Of a stretch of DNA of 64,000 nt, positions 21,680 to 58,900 are shown one piece after another. The notes under the pieces were generated by a model. The model saw only the letters and a program-made list of their open reading frames with translations. It ran no database searches and was not told the DNA's origin. Both the position numbers and the translations under genes were made by a program. Each line of letters begins with the position of its first letter. Position 1 is the stretch's first letter. This DNA is from Branchiostoma floridae (taxonomy: Eukaryota > Chordata > Leptocardii > Amphioxiformes > Branchiostomatidae), in the NCBI RefSeq assembly GCF_000003815.2, contig NC_049989.1:7404195-7468194 (forward strand), written 5' to 3'.

Positions 21680-24600
21680 TTATGTCTTCTGGCTGGTATC
21701 TCTGGACCTGTAAGTGATGCCATGAGTCTTGAGCTCTCGGACGATGCTTGGCGGGAGACGACCAGTCGTTGATATGGCATAACAACCTGGTTTGAATCGA
21801 TCTGAAATGAAACAATGCAGATATTAATATTGTCCAGAAAGTACTCGTGTTTCAACTTTAAGTGGCTGATCATTTCAGGCAAAGTCAAGACTGCCTTCGA
21901 GGCCAGACACCACAATTTGGGCTGGCCATAGGAAAGCATTTGAAAATACACTGAAACAAGGCTTCATTCAAGGACTAACTCTTCCCCACCAAAAAGTCCA
22001 AAGGGTCTTCTTTATGGAGTTGACCAGTTCAAACTCGTTGTATGAAAGAAACCTCTTCCTTGACCCCAGTTTTCTCTTGCATCCATCTGCAGGATCCAAC
22101 AACTCAAATCTATCCATATGAAAACTAAACTGCTGAACTGAATAACTATTTAACAAAATGGGAAGGCTTAGACCCAATCTGTTCCTTCTAACCGCAAAAG
22201 TCTCCAGAGTGGGTAAAGACTTTCAACAAAAATGGCATGTTAATTGTATTCCTATTTTCAGCCCCTCAATCCACAGCTCAACAGTGATGTCTGCCATCTA
22301 ATCAAGCAAGCCACTGACCAGCCTGCACTTCCAGTTATGCCTCCTAGAGGGCAGTTTTGCAACATGGCTGCCATCTTGCTATGAATCAAACAAAGCACTT
22401 CATACACAGACCACGGTCATGCTTGTTGAAACATAAGGGTTCCCCACTCCAGGACTGCTTAAATGTTTACTTACTTATCCTCTGCCATTTGGCCACCCAG
22501 CTGTCATCTGGTGACATCATGGAAACAACTCTGATGGGAAAAACAAGAGAATATCAATTATCAACTTCCAGAAACATTAAACACATACATTGTACATGTA
22601 CCTTACCAATGTAGGTGTGACTGTAGACTATCTTAGACCATACCTGGTAATGCTTCCAAAACTAGACAGTGATACGAATAATTCTAGGATACAAGCACTA
22701 GCTGATAAGTGGGGGAAACAGCAACCTTAACAACAAAGGATAGATTCACAAGCTAAATATGAATCATTATATTTAGATATGAATACCATAAATTAAACTA
22801 AAAGCTGCCATTCGTGGTACATGAAACAACATTCACACTAATCTAAATGACTTTAAGACAAAACAGAATCATTTACTTCAAAAGTAAAAGATTTTCCTTA
22901 GTCCTTACCCATCAAAATTGGAGCTTGTGCAGTCGTAGACAAGGTCCTTGTTTCCTTTCAGCTGCAGGTATGGTTCACAGTTGTCACAGCCATCAAATAC
23001 AAACTGGTCTATGGTCTAGAACAAACAGGAACAACCAAGAATAAGACACAGCATACACAAAACTGAAAAAGCAGTATCAGATGACTACACAAAATAAGAA
23101 AATCATGTTCACAAATAAGACCACTATAACATGTATTCTGCAGCATAAAGACACAGAGAGATTGATCACCTTAACAACATTCAAGCTCTTCATTAAGACA
23201 GATAACAATCTTATACATGCACAACACTCTACAAGAAGAAAAATACTAGTAATTCTTTTAACTTAATACATTCTAAGTAACGTAAATATCCCTAAACATG
23301 ATCTTTTCACTAGGCTCAACGACACCAAATACATATGCCCCAGTAAGTTCCATATCAATACTGTAACAACAAAAATATACTGTAGCTGCAAAAATAAGAT
23401 AAGAGTTCAGTTCCCACATAATGAACCAGAGACCCAAATCCCCACACATCTGTTGTCAATAGGAGGTCCTTTCTGACTTGCCTTTCTTTGTTGGCAGTGG
23501 CCATGAAGGTTAAGGGGTCAATGCTAGGGGCACCCTATAGGTCAAGACAGGTCAAACTCAATTCTGAACAGGACTGACACAGAGAATGGACCAAAAACAA
23601 CTTTCACTTAAAAAAAGTAGTCACTCAAAAAAAGTTGAAACTACCTCACTGCACCGTTATTTGTTACTTTCTACAGAATCTATACTCAATCCACTTGTTC
23701 CAACCAATATCAAGGCAAAATATTTCAATAACAGTATACTGCAAAACCATTACACAGCTATATGATATGTTCTTACAATATATACATAATAATTGCACCT
23801 TATAAGCCTACATGTCTAGAAAACTGTATTGACTCTTGAGTCTTGTAGATGTATCAATATTTTATGGCTGACTTTTGGAGTTTTGGGGTACCTTTTGAAG
23901 CTGCACTGCACAGGAATATACATTAAGTAAGATGTAAAAAAAATCTACTGTACCCAGATTAATTGTGAAAATTAGGTTTTTGTTTTCAAATTGAGTTTGT
24001 AACAAAGTTTTGAAATTTCTACTTCCAGACTTAACATACCGTTTGAACTTTGATGCTACTTCAAAGTGACAGAATGTAACTGCATGTTTTCCATTGCTAC
24101 TTTTTCCGTAGCACTGAAAACATGTAAGGTTGGGTTGTTGTTGTTGTAGTTTTTTTTCCCCTTTAAGATTGTTATGTTTCAGTCTAGACTTAAGGTAAAT
24201 ATTCTGTTTACCTAGTACAAAAGACAAATCTACTTTGGTCCACCTGTCACTGTTTAAGGTATACAGAACAACCTCCCAAGACTTTGTCCATTCCAAAAAT
24301 GCCTAGCAACAAGAATGCCTACCTTAATGAAGAATACAGATCTGACCAATGTAAATTCACGTCCTGGCTAAAATCTTGTACCATTATACCTTATCTGGAA
24401 CGTAAAAAGACATATCAGGTATCAATATAGTCTATTTTACACTGGTAACTCCTTGCTTAGAGATACAGACTGTTAAAGACACATTCCTGCAGGTCAAATA
24501 GCTACTGTCTGGATTCTTCCATGTCTGGAAAGCAGCCATACGATATGTCTCAAATCCAGGCCTATGCAATATCTAAATGCCTAGAAGCACTGAAAGTCCA

Positions 24601-27600
24601 TGCCACAAACTTCATGTGGGTGAACTATATTCATGTTTCCCCATATTCCTGTAAATTAGGCTGTTTCTGAATTTGTTAGAAGGTATCATATACACATGTC
24701 AGACTTTTTATCAGTATCAGCGTGTTGCTGAATATGCTGCATATTCACCAATTTTGGCTGTATACATTTATACACATAGTAAAACCCGCAGTGATTTTTC
24801 CTGGAGTAAGTTCCTTCTCCCAAACAGAGAGGCATCTTAACAACAAAAGTCAAGGTCAAGTGTTGCAAGTGGGGAGTGGGTAATGTGCCGCTTGTCAGCA
24901 AATTTCTGGGGAAATTTTTGGCTTTTTTTGTACCTTTTTAGGGGGTTTTCTAGGGCAGAGGTAAGGGGGTGCATATTTGATATGCGAGCAGGATGGTAGG
25001 GGCCAACTAAGCACACACACAACACACGTCATTTTCCTGGTGACCCCAACTTGCTCCGGACCTTGACGCCTGTATTGTCCACTCCGGTGCTATTTATGCT
25101 TCGAGATCTGGCACCTCCATTGTTTGTGGGTCTTAGTCTAATGAGATCTGGTTCACTGTTACGTCTCAAATGCCGCCAGGGTCCTGAGCCTGACCTTGTG
25201 CACAATAGCAATTGTAGCCGACATTTCGCCGGGTAAATCTAGCCGAAATTCGCACGGAAAGGGGCAAAAATCGGGAGAATTTCGACCAACCTGGTCCACG
25301 GCGATCCCATAGTCCACCGGGCGGGTTGGGTTACTGTCCACGTAGCCATGGCCAATGTGACCATTACACAAATAACATAGGCCTGCTCCGTCATTACCAA
25401 TGAATACTACTGGTGCCTGATAAATGACGACCAAATACAAGAAAGTCCGCACAAAACAAAGTAGGGTAAAGGTCTCGGGCGGGGGTATTTACCCCTCTTC
25501 TATCCGCACAACAAAAAGAACACCAACGCTCTTGTCCTTCTGACTGTCCCCGCTGCCGTGACCCTCGACCTGGGGGGTTAAGATCAACTGTTAAAGCCAA
25601 GAATGCAGCCCAGGGATAATGGGGCTCCAACACCCCAGCTGCAAACACTCAACTCCATTTTCTCACGTGAACTTGACTTTACCCTGCCCTTGCAAGAGAT
25701 CGCAAAATTCAACTGTAGGGGCCATTGAAACGTTCTGACCACATACCTTGGCAAGCTAATCATCATAATACAACCCAACAACCAATGGTGAACCAACCCC
25801 GGGCTGATATGCAAATGAGGAAGTCACCGGAACCTCTCTACCTCAAAAGGCTTTGTTTTCCAATCAGGTATTACTGTTTTTGTCAAAACTGAACAACTAA
25901 AAACATCACTATTGACAACCAGGGATAGGAACACGGAGAAAACAATAAAATGACACCAAGTAATGTTGCCAATTAGTGAATAGAAAGACAATCCAATCCC
26001 ACAAGGAGAAAAACCTGGATGCCATGGGTGTATATATATGTACTGCACAGTTCTTACACCTGCCAAGGTCCGGAACCTGTGAGTTTCCTCATATCAGAAA
26101 TAGCTCTCAGTCAATTGATATTGTCAGATTCGCTCACAGGTGACATTTGACCTTGGCTTTTGCTGTTGGACCTCATATTCTTGTGTTGATTCTGTGAAAC
26201 CCAATTTGTGTGCACATTTTATCATGTAAAGTACAGAAATAATTTTTTTTCAATTTGCGGAAATGGTATTTTCTAAGCAATATTCTGGAATGAAAACAAT
26301 GTCTTCAGCTGATCAGATGTGATGACCCAATGACCATGCAAGATTTGCAATGAAGCCTGTCATTATGCTATTGAAGATATATTTCAGTAACATCTTCAAG
26401 TCATAAACTGCCTTAAAGTACAAACTTTTTCTTTATGCCATGTATTTTTGTTAGTTTTAAATCTGCAAGGAGGGAAAAATGAAGGAATTTGCATTAATAT
26501 CACTGACTTAATCTTTTGGTTGAAAACTCCTGGCAATCAACTAGCAAACTTGATTAATAATAGATGCAATAAACAGATAAGATCAGAGACAACCATAAAG
26601 TTGTACAGTTTAGATATTGTTTATATCAAATCGATCAACATACATTAGATGGAATAGATCACTGCTTAGAACTTTAGGCAAGGCAAAGTAGCCGATTCTC
26701 ATGTTATCTTGTCTACCAAGAAACGTACATGCCACCAAACTGTCTGATTGATTGACTGTCTGAACAAATTACTACCAACAAACGTAACCAGACCCTAACC
26801 AGCATAATCAACCTACTAAATTATTGTTATGAGAACAATTACCTAAAAACGTCCGTCAAAGACTTCAATCGCAGATATATACAACAAACAACAATGTATA
26901 TAGACAAAGTTGGATCTAAAACCTGCAAAACAAAAGTTCGGAGACCTCATATCTCCATGAAATATTCTGATTATGCAAATGACTTCCACATAATCTATGC
27001 TTGATTCTGTACATCTTTCTCTAACTTACACAGGTCACAATGTTGACAATTCAATCTGACTGTATCACTGAGAAAGATTTTCCTCATACAGAGCGAGCAC
27101 TACATTGAAATGACTTCTCATCGATGGGATATTCACTTTAAATCTAAGTTCAGTTCAATCTAAAATACAAGGCAAATGTACAGCATTAGTGTCGTTGGAA
27201 TGTTGAAACTCTCCAAGCTGTCACATAGTTTCAAAATACCTGACAATATGCTGAAACTGCCCTGATGTACCATAACTTTGATTAAAAACACCCCAACTGG
27301 TAACGCACATTTTCCTACCCAGTGATTTTTCACATAAGTAGGGGATGACCAGGAGGACTATTCTCCAACTAGTCCAACTCCAAGCAGAGGTTGGGCCGTG
27401 GAGATATTGAAGTAGTCGGAATATTTACCAGCTTGCACCTCTCACCTCGGCTCTGCAACAATCGCACCAGGGCGGGGCTATCCTTTCAAAACCCGTGTTA
27501 GTACCCCGCTTTGCGAATCATTAAAAAATCGCTAGATAAATAGTTTTATTGCCCCAGATTAACATGCATCCGACAATGTTCAGCAGGCGCATGCAGTTAT

Positions 27601-28512
27601 CTCAAAACGGCCAGCAGAGTGGGAAGCCTGAGTTAGAAATAGAAGGTCAACATTGACTGGACAAATCTCGTCTTTAACTTCTGTTTGAAATCTGAATGTA
27701 TCTTCACGCGTTGGTCCAAATTTTTTTAGTACAAAAAACTACAACCGGTTTCCTGGGGTGTTGTTTGCGCCAACTGGCAGACAGAAAACACCCACTGCAC
27801 ATGGGCAAAAACTCTTAACTCCCATCGCACACTTAGCACCTAGTTACAAAATGCTGTGAATGTGTCAAAGTGATTAGATTTAAAAGGCTTTAACCGTTCT
27901 GTTTTGTGGCAGAGGTGAGAGGAGTGAGCTGACAAAAATCCCAAAATACTACTATATCTCCGCAACTCAACCTCTGCTTGGAGAATAGGAAGTGACTGTC
28001 CAGCGCTAACGAGCACTTCATGAGCGTAGCAGGTTGCCATTATCTGGTGGTGCGGTCTCTTAACCTACAACAATTCCGAGGTCCATGGTTTTTATCGGGC
28101 TTTATATTTCGTGCAGTTTTCCAGCTGGGCTAAAAAAAGACAGCCGAAGCCGAACCTCTGCTTGGAGAGAAGGTCTTACTGTCTTACCACAGTCAGTGTG
28201 CCCCCCTCCCCACGCAAAGCTATTTCTATCAACTTTTCTGTGCAATATATCAAGTCATTGTTTCAACAGAGACCTCAATCCACTCCAGAATAAATACTGT
28301 TTGACTCAGAACGATGAAGGCAGCCGATAAAGATAATAACGTCACATTCTTTGAAGTTTGATAGAAACAACAGGAAGACGAAAAAGATATAAATTTTGAC
28401 TCAAAAAGAAAGTGTAAAACTTAACTAAATCAAAAGCCCGTACCTTGATCAGAGAACATAGCAGGCAAGCCCGCAGGTTCCTCATCTCCTTGGGTACCGT
28501 CTCCATCGACAT
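21680..28512 (-). CDS. SUPT4H1: Transcription elongation factor SPT4, 4 coding exons
   Basis: Exons in transcript order: 28512-28444, 23015-22909, 22530-22475, 21801-21680. All are GT/AG and phase-consistent, giving 117 residues, the same length as human SPT4. SPT4 pairs with SPT5 to form DSIF, which controls promoter-proximal pausing and processivity of RNA polymerase II. The C4 zinc finger is complete: Cys16, Cys19, Cys33, Cys36. The SPT5-facing strand includes DCTSSNFDG and [12 protein letters not shown], and the C-terminus reads RSRDTSQKT. The ATG at 28512 was chosen because MSMETVPKE aligns with human MALETVPKD; the frame is open a few codons upstream without another ATG. Intron 1 is 5.4 kb and hosts several repeats, while the other introns are short (378 and 673 bp). 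Confidence 0.96.
23016..28443 (-). other. SUPT4H1 intron 1, 5.4 kb, no further exon recognised
   Basis: The intron is AT-rich apart from a GC-richer block at about 24840-25700, which has overlapping open frames on both strands and no family I recognise. Its 5' part (27359-28200) contains TIR-element sequence of the CTCCAAGCAGAGG family. A nested gene cannot be excluded in the GC-richer block but is not supported. Confidence 0.5.
27359..27988. mobile_element. TIR element of the CTCCAAGCAGAGG family, about 0.6 kb
   Basis: The left arm (about 27378-27416) and right arm (27948-27988) are inverted copies of about 40 bp with a few mismatches. They share CTCCAAGCAGAGGTTG and a GGAGATAT segment. The left end looks partly duplicated, since CTATTCTCCAACT precedes the arm at 27359. 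A further isolated terminus lies at about 28150-28168. No transposase is visible, so this is a non-autonomous DNA element. It lies close to the SUPT4H1 first exon. Confidence 0.6.
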
Positions 28513-30091
28513 CTTGGTTTCCAAACGTTTCCTAAAGCCTCAGAGTTAGTAAAATGACATGCGACAAAACAAAACTTCTCACTGATCTCGGCAAAATGGC
28601 TGTGATGTCGTGCAGCGTGCTTTCGCCAGGAGTGGTTGTCTTCAGTAGAAATAATTGATGCCTTTTTGATAACACTATATATTTCCGCTAAAACTCAATT
28701 AAAAGTAATTTGCTGCAGAAACATAATGTCAAGTCTCTTGTCAAGTATTCTATATAATACTTTTGAAGTATGTATTTGATCTATTGTAAATACAATGCCA
28801 TAAGTTTTCAAATTGATATAGGCGGTCTTTATGAATACGGTAAACAGCCCCCCCATTGGATCCTAATAAAAACATTGGGACATGCTGGGAGTGAGCTGGT
28901 GCTAATGATTGTCCTTGTGATTTTTGGTAAGTTTTCATCAGTTTCTGAATATCTAAACGTTCCTTAGGTAAGCTCAAACCGTTTGGTATGTGCTGAAGTT
29001 ACTGTTGTACTCTATCCTAGTTGTGATAATGTTAGATTTTGGCAGGAATTGCTGAACATTTTGGACAGAGACATCATGAGGATCAAGTTTCATCCTCATC
29101 ATTTTTTGGGCTTAGCTATCAACAGATGGACTTCATTATTGAATGATGACATTAAAGGGGATTTGCAAAATTTTATGTATTTCTAATATGAAATGTTAAA
29201 GATCTGAAGTTACGAGATTATATGCCATAAATGTTTGGGAGAGAATCATGTTAGACTTTAGAGTGAACAATCTTTCCGAAACTTGGCCGACCCCATGTTG
29301 TTAATGGATTGGTGCCTGCTATTTTTGGCTGGGATGTCTCTGTATCGGGTTGAAATGGCCATGGCTGGAGGGCTGTCAAAATAACTCCACATTTCTTAAT
29401 ATCCGTGAGAATGATCTAGAGTCTAAGCTTAATGTAGTATACGAGCGATCGCTGTTGTTGTTTATATCCAGGGTATTTGACGGCTGGTGCCTACCAGGAT
29501 GTCAGCAGATTGGATTAAAAATTGATATTTAAATTAGCAGATCAAATTTCTGGTTAATATGTAAACCAATCTTTTGCCATACACCTGCTCTCTGCCTACC
29601 ACTGCGTCACCGTGACATCATCGCGATTGCTCGTATTGGTATTGGCATTCATGATCAATAAGAGGGAGAATTGCATATGCGTTCAGAAATTGTAGGAATG
29701 ATTCTTGAATTATGAAAGTCAACAACTTTATTTGTGAAATCGAACAAAAGAACGGATGCCATGCCAGATTGGTTTGAGAACAGTAAATGTTTGAATTTTC
29801 GACAGCGGCGCACGCAAACGATTTCGAATTGTTTGAATTGAACTAATGGAACCTGGGTTGTATTGTAAAATACCATTACCAACCATTTGGAATATCGAAT
29901 TGAAGATAAATACAGCCCAGGCTAGGTATGATATAAAAATCATTATCAGTCATGATTGCTTTATTGCAAACTTCATAAAGTGGTCAAAGGTCAGTATCAA
30001 CAGTGAAAGAGAAACTTGTTCATTGTCATCAATTGTGAAGTGGCCTTTTCCTCAGATTTTCCAGCTTGACAAAGCTAAACGGATATCCACC
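28513..30091. promoter_or_regulatory. Divergent region between SUPT4H1 and SUR start codons
   Basis: This 1.6-kb head-to-head interval holds the SUPT4H1 promoter. An AAAATGGCTG YY1-like match at about 28594 lies some 80 bp upstream of its ATG. The interval probably also holds 5' noncoding sequence of the SUR gene. A dispersed repeat copy occupies about 29436-29640. The other open frames here look random. The TCTCGCGAGA palindrome is not present. Confidence 0.45.
29436..29640 (+). repeat. Dispersed ~200-bp repeat, copy 1
   Basis: This segment and 52068-52265 are clearly related over about 200 bp in the same orientation. Shared blocks include GGCTGGTGCC, CCAGGATGTCAG, CAATCTTTTGCCA, GCCTACCACTGCGTCACC and TGACATCAT. 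I see no terminal inverted repeats or tRNA boxes, so the class is undetermined. Confidence 0.7.
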
Positions 30092-53884
<23,793 letters not shown>

Positions 53885-55969
53885 AGAACCACAATTCTTG
53901 ATTGAGTTTAAGAGTTGACAGATTTTGAGTGTGCTACCGGTATGGTGTTTTTCAAGTTAACCACTGCTGGTATTAGAAGCTTATCATAAATTTGTTGAAA
54001 AATATAACTTCATGTACCAATAATGTACAGTAAGTTGTACTCCGTTGTTATATGAATTTTCATTGATTACCACAAGCCATATCTTTACTAGTATACAATC
54101 AGCTTTATTGCTGTGAATATTTATATGGCAAAATATTTGATTAACAAGAAGCGAGTGTGGACTCCATGTTACTAGACAGTTAATATAGTTTCCCGTGTAT
54201 CTGCAGTTAATGATAAATACATTTTGGGTACCAGTATCTCCAATTCTTGATAGTTTTTTAAAGATTTATGTAGGTCATTGCTGAATTGTGAAAACTGCTT
54301 ATTCACCATGTATATCAGAAATTAGTCGTTAGTTTAGTTTAGCTATAAACAAATTGAAATGTTGTTGTCAACTTTGTGTGTCTCTGTAGCTTTCGAGGTT
54401 GGCGAAAATGTTGTAAATTTCTTGTAGTTTGCATGTAGGAGCTTGATTTTTAGATCACGTATCTAGCTTGCAAAATACTGTTCCATCATTTCATTTTGTT
54501 GATGAAACACTCTTTGCCTGTGTGGTGCATAAATCAGAATAAGCTTAGGATAATGGTACACAGTTGATGGTTTGACCAAATGGCAGTAGTTTAAAATGAT
54601 ACTTGTACAAAGAAGATACAGAAAGCTGGATAGTCTATTCATCCCATAACTGTTACCTAAAAGTGTTGCATGTTGCAAATGTTCTGTTGGGAGAAATTAC
54701 TAAGATGTTGCTGATGTTATCAAGACATGGAGACATTCTTATTTATACAACGTGTATGTGGTCAACATGCTTTTTGGTCTTGTGATAGAAACACTAGATT
54801 GCAAAAATTTGTTATATTAAAAGATTTAAGGCATAAACACGTTTCAGTCCTTTCACTTTTTGAAAATCATTTTTATAAAGGTAGATATAATTATATTATT
54901 TCAACACAGTGCACAGGATCATCTTTTTACACCAATGACTCAAACACTCTCAATCTGTCAGATTTGACTTTTATTAGAAACTTTGCAGCGATATCACAGA
55001 AGGAAAGGTAAACTGTTTCGTAAAGGAATATAAGGAACACAGAAAAAGGTGGCAATTAAAACATACAATAGGATTGATATTTATGAATACAACCTTTTGT
55101 CTTTACACAACCCGAACAGCCATAGTGATACTACTGATATTCCTACAGGACAATAGTGCATGTACATGCAATAGGTATTTGAATGAATGTGCACATTTTC
55201 TATCATGTGTTTTGTAAGTTGACAAGTTACAACTAAAACCTTTAGGAGAAGACTTAATATTGGAATCTTAACTCATTTGCATACAGTCCATTTGATGCCA
55301 CCATAGTCTGTTACTGCCATATTCTATGTGCTTGCACATTTCATAAAACTCAAATACTTAATCTTATGATATTTCAAGAAACTAAAACATATTCACTTCT
55401 CTTTTAATCATATCATATACATCATACCATCACGTCTTTCATAGCATACATTAGACACACCTATGCTGTGCGTTTTCTGAAGCAAACAAGAAAATGAAAT
55501 CAACAAACATTCTTAAAAACATAAAAGGACTGTCTAAAAAAGATTACTGAGCTCTCACAGCAGAATTCTAATATGCCTCTCAATAAGGAGCAAACTCATA
55601 CACACTGAGCAAATAATAATGGAATCAAATTTTGAACTTATTTTGGCTGTAATTGAGCCATTTGTTTTGCAGTAGCTGCAGTCCTTTTACAAGTTCTAAA
55701 ATATGTGACAAGGTGTATGTGCTTTGTAAGTATATAGGCAAGATTGACATCAGATCCCTACCTTTAAAACACACCCTGGACAAGTACTTCATTTCCATTG
55801 TAAGTAAGGAAACATTTCATCAACCTCCGAAGATAACATTAAAAAACGTGATAATTGAGAATCAGGCTACTACAGCCTTTCTCAGCATAGAAATAATGTA
55901 TACATCACAGGATAATGAAATCGAACCCTGAAACTTTTACCTGACTTCAGAATACACAAGTTGGAGAAT
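53885..55969. other. Space between the convergent SUR and PKMYT1 genes
   Basis: An AT-rich 2.1 kb with no recognisable exon. It must contain the 3' ends of both genes. AATAAA on the minus strand at 54970-54975 is a possible PKMYT1 polyadenylation signal, and ATTAAA near 54815 a weak one for SUR. The short open frames look random. Confidence 0.5.
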
Positions 55970-58900
55970 TCAATCATCATCATCTGAACAGGCAGCGTCA
56001 TCGAATATGTTCATCAGGTTCTTGGGCCCTATCCCTGGGCGGACCATGACAGCCCCGTCCCCCAGGAAGCTGCTACCGCTGCTGTCGGAGTGGCTGGTGG
56101 GGGTGTAGGGGTGACTGGTCACCAGGCTGAGGTTCGGGCTCAGGTGGGCCTGGGTGTGGTTGCCATGGAGAGGGGAGGAGCTCCTCGGCATCGGGCTGGA
56201 GTGATGCAGAACGGGAGTGGCAGGGCGAACATCAGGAGTGAACCTCACCTCGCTAGAAATTCAAAATTCCAATCATCCTTATAAATAAACATGTAACTAA
56301 AATTCACAGAAAATGTTTCTAGCATGTGAAACTAGGTTACCAAAAATGACTAACTGACCTATGGAAAGTTACAGTACAACTTAGTTGACCCTCTTTATCT
56401 TCCAAACAATAAAACTTGTATGATGAAGAAGAGAAGTCTAATAGAAAGGAACATGGAGGATAATATGTTGGAACAGTACCTGGGACAGGTGATGAATCTG
56501 GGTCGTTCAAACTCCTCATCAGTAGACAGGCTGAGGTTGGCCACACCAGATTCAGCAGAGTCTTTGCTGTGCCCTTCACTCTCAAACGCATCGTCTTCAG
56601 AGTAACTGTAGTCCCAGTCTGAGGGATGACGACACCTTTCTGCTCATGCAAGAATAGACCAAAGTTAGCAAGGCCCTCGATGCTTCCACTCGCACAGTTC
56701 AAACTTGTTACTACATTTACACAGTAAGAAACATACAATTTGTTTTGTTTTGTTTTGTTTTGCTGGAAACCAAGAAGTTTTGATAGCTGGAATTCTTGAA
56801 GAATGTCCCGTTTTTTTCTCACTTGGAAACATCCACTTTGAAAGAGAGCTACGGTTTTGAATGTAAAAAGAAAGGTATGTTCATTAGAAATAAGAGATTT
56901 TTATGTTGGGAGAGAATAACAAACAAGGAATGTCTTTGTTTAAATTAGAAGATTATCTAGTACTAGTATTGTATGCCATGCTTACGTTGCCTCTCCTGTG
57001 GCTGCCCCTTGATAGCCTTCACAGGTAGCAGGATGGTGAGGTACATGGTGTGGAACAGGGTGGACATGAAACCGTACATGGATAACACAGCGCCCTGGAC
57101 AAACCGCACAGCCCGCTGACGTCTCCTTCTCCACAACACTCTACGGACCTCCGGCCTGGCCAGGATGTCTGCAACCTGAAACACAAAACAAGACATGTGT
57201 TACATTCATGTCTGATATCTGGTGTGAAGTGTTATAAGAAGGATGATGGGAAGAGTGTGGTGTATGATCATAGCCTGAGTATCATCCTCCGTAGTAACCG
57301 CTGGCTCACGACTTTCGCTTNNNNNNNNNNNNNNNNNNNNNNNNNNNNNNNNNNNNNNNNNNNNNNNNNNNNNNNNNNNNNNNNNNNNNNNNNNNNNNNN
57401 NNNNNNNNNNNNNNNNNNNNAAAGTCGTGAGCCAGCGGTTACCACGGAGGATGATACTCAGGCTAGTATGATCATTGATCAGGGAGGATTATTCTCCTTG
57501 GTATGATGTTGAGTCAAGAAAATAGACTCACTGCATGAAAAAAACTTAAAGTTTGCTCTTCTGTAAATCCTCAAAACTTAAAAAATACTTGTCAAAATAT
57601 GAAACACACATTTCAACACTGGTCTGACCAGAGTTTTGTTGATTGTATGTTACTCCACAGTCCACCAGTATAGCTACTCACTGAAGGTCTCTGGATGTAG
57701 TCAGGGTGCATCATGAGCTGGATGATGTTCCTGAGCTCGTGGGACAGTCCTGCAGTGAAGGCTGCTGGGATCATACCCTGTCTGAGTTGCTGCCATCCCA
57801 CACCATTCCGGGGTAACTCCAGGTCACAGGCCGCTTCCAGAATAGTCACTCCAAGGCTGAAAAAGGAATTGTACGTTCAAGTTCAATATTCTGAGTCTAT
57901 AATTATACATGTACTAGAATAGTCCAGAAATACTTACCATGATACTTATACTTTGAGGTTACCCCTCCAAATAGCCCCCAACCCAAGGGGCAACGTAGGG
58001 GAATTTACTAAATGCTATTTTAAATGCTAATTTACTATATTACTATTATGGTCAAGTTGAATGAATTCAATGAAGTCTTTTAAAATGAAATGAGATGTGA
58101 ATGTGTATTTGTAGTACATGGTTCTTATTATGTTGTGGCAAGAAAATTTACAAACAACTGTTAAACATGGGTACTTTACTAGATAGGAATGCCCTTTGTT
58201 ATCCAATTGTGTCCTATGTACCAAATCCTAGTGTTAAAAAGGTTGATTGACACCATGGCACCACCTTAACGAGTAGATAATAGCTGAGAAAACATGATTT
58301 CATGAGTATGTTATTATTTCATGATTGCTACCCTGACTCACACAGATGTGATAATTGGGGAAATGGTGGGCCTGATTTGTCAATGCACCTTTTGCTTCAA
58401 TCACTGAATACAATGACTGTCTGTGTGATTGCTTTGTTATGTCTTGTCTATTGTTCGTGGTACATCTGGAACCAGAACCTATTTTAACAATGACAACTTC
58501 CTTTGTTATCTCTGCAGTCTCAGTCAATTAGTCAACATACTCAAGATAAAGTTGTATAAGCAAATGTGTCTTTTCCATGATGTAGATATAAAGCAAAGTT
58601 TTGGGTATTAACGCCCTAAGAGTAAGTGACTAAGCATCACAACAAACCATACTATCCGTATCACCTTAAAAAATTATACTAAAACCCATCATTTCAGATA
58701 TGTTGTTTTTTTGCAGACATTATCACAGATCATTTATACTAACTGTAGACTAACCTGAAGACATCAGCATGTGGTCCAAAATGTCCCTCCAACAGCTCAG
58801 GTGCGATGTACTTGGGGTCACCTTCCTGAGCATCACAAACATCTTCCTTATCCACCTCCACAACAAGTCCAAAGTCTCCAATCTTACACACGCCATCATT

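Noticed and set aside
23862-24296. 144-codon minus-strand open frame in SUPT4H1 intron 1
   Set aside because: Low-complexity, Lys/Asn/Phe-rich translation of AT-rich DNA without domain, splice signals or homology that I can see.
29846-30091. Longer SUR start upstream of 30092
   Set aside because: The frame is open upstream but lacks an ATG in good context. The ATG at 30092 has CCACC before it, and the following residues align with the start of vertebrate SUR.
56337-56822. 161-codon minus-strand open frame over a PKMYT1 exon
   Set aside because: It is in a different frame from the real exon 56639-56480 and runs through intron and microsatellite sequence.
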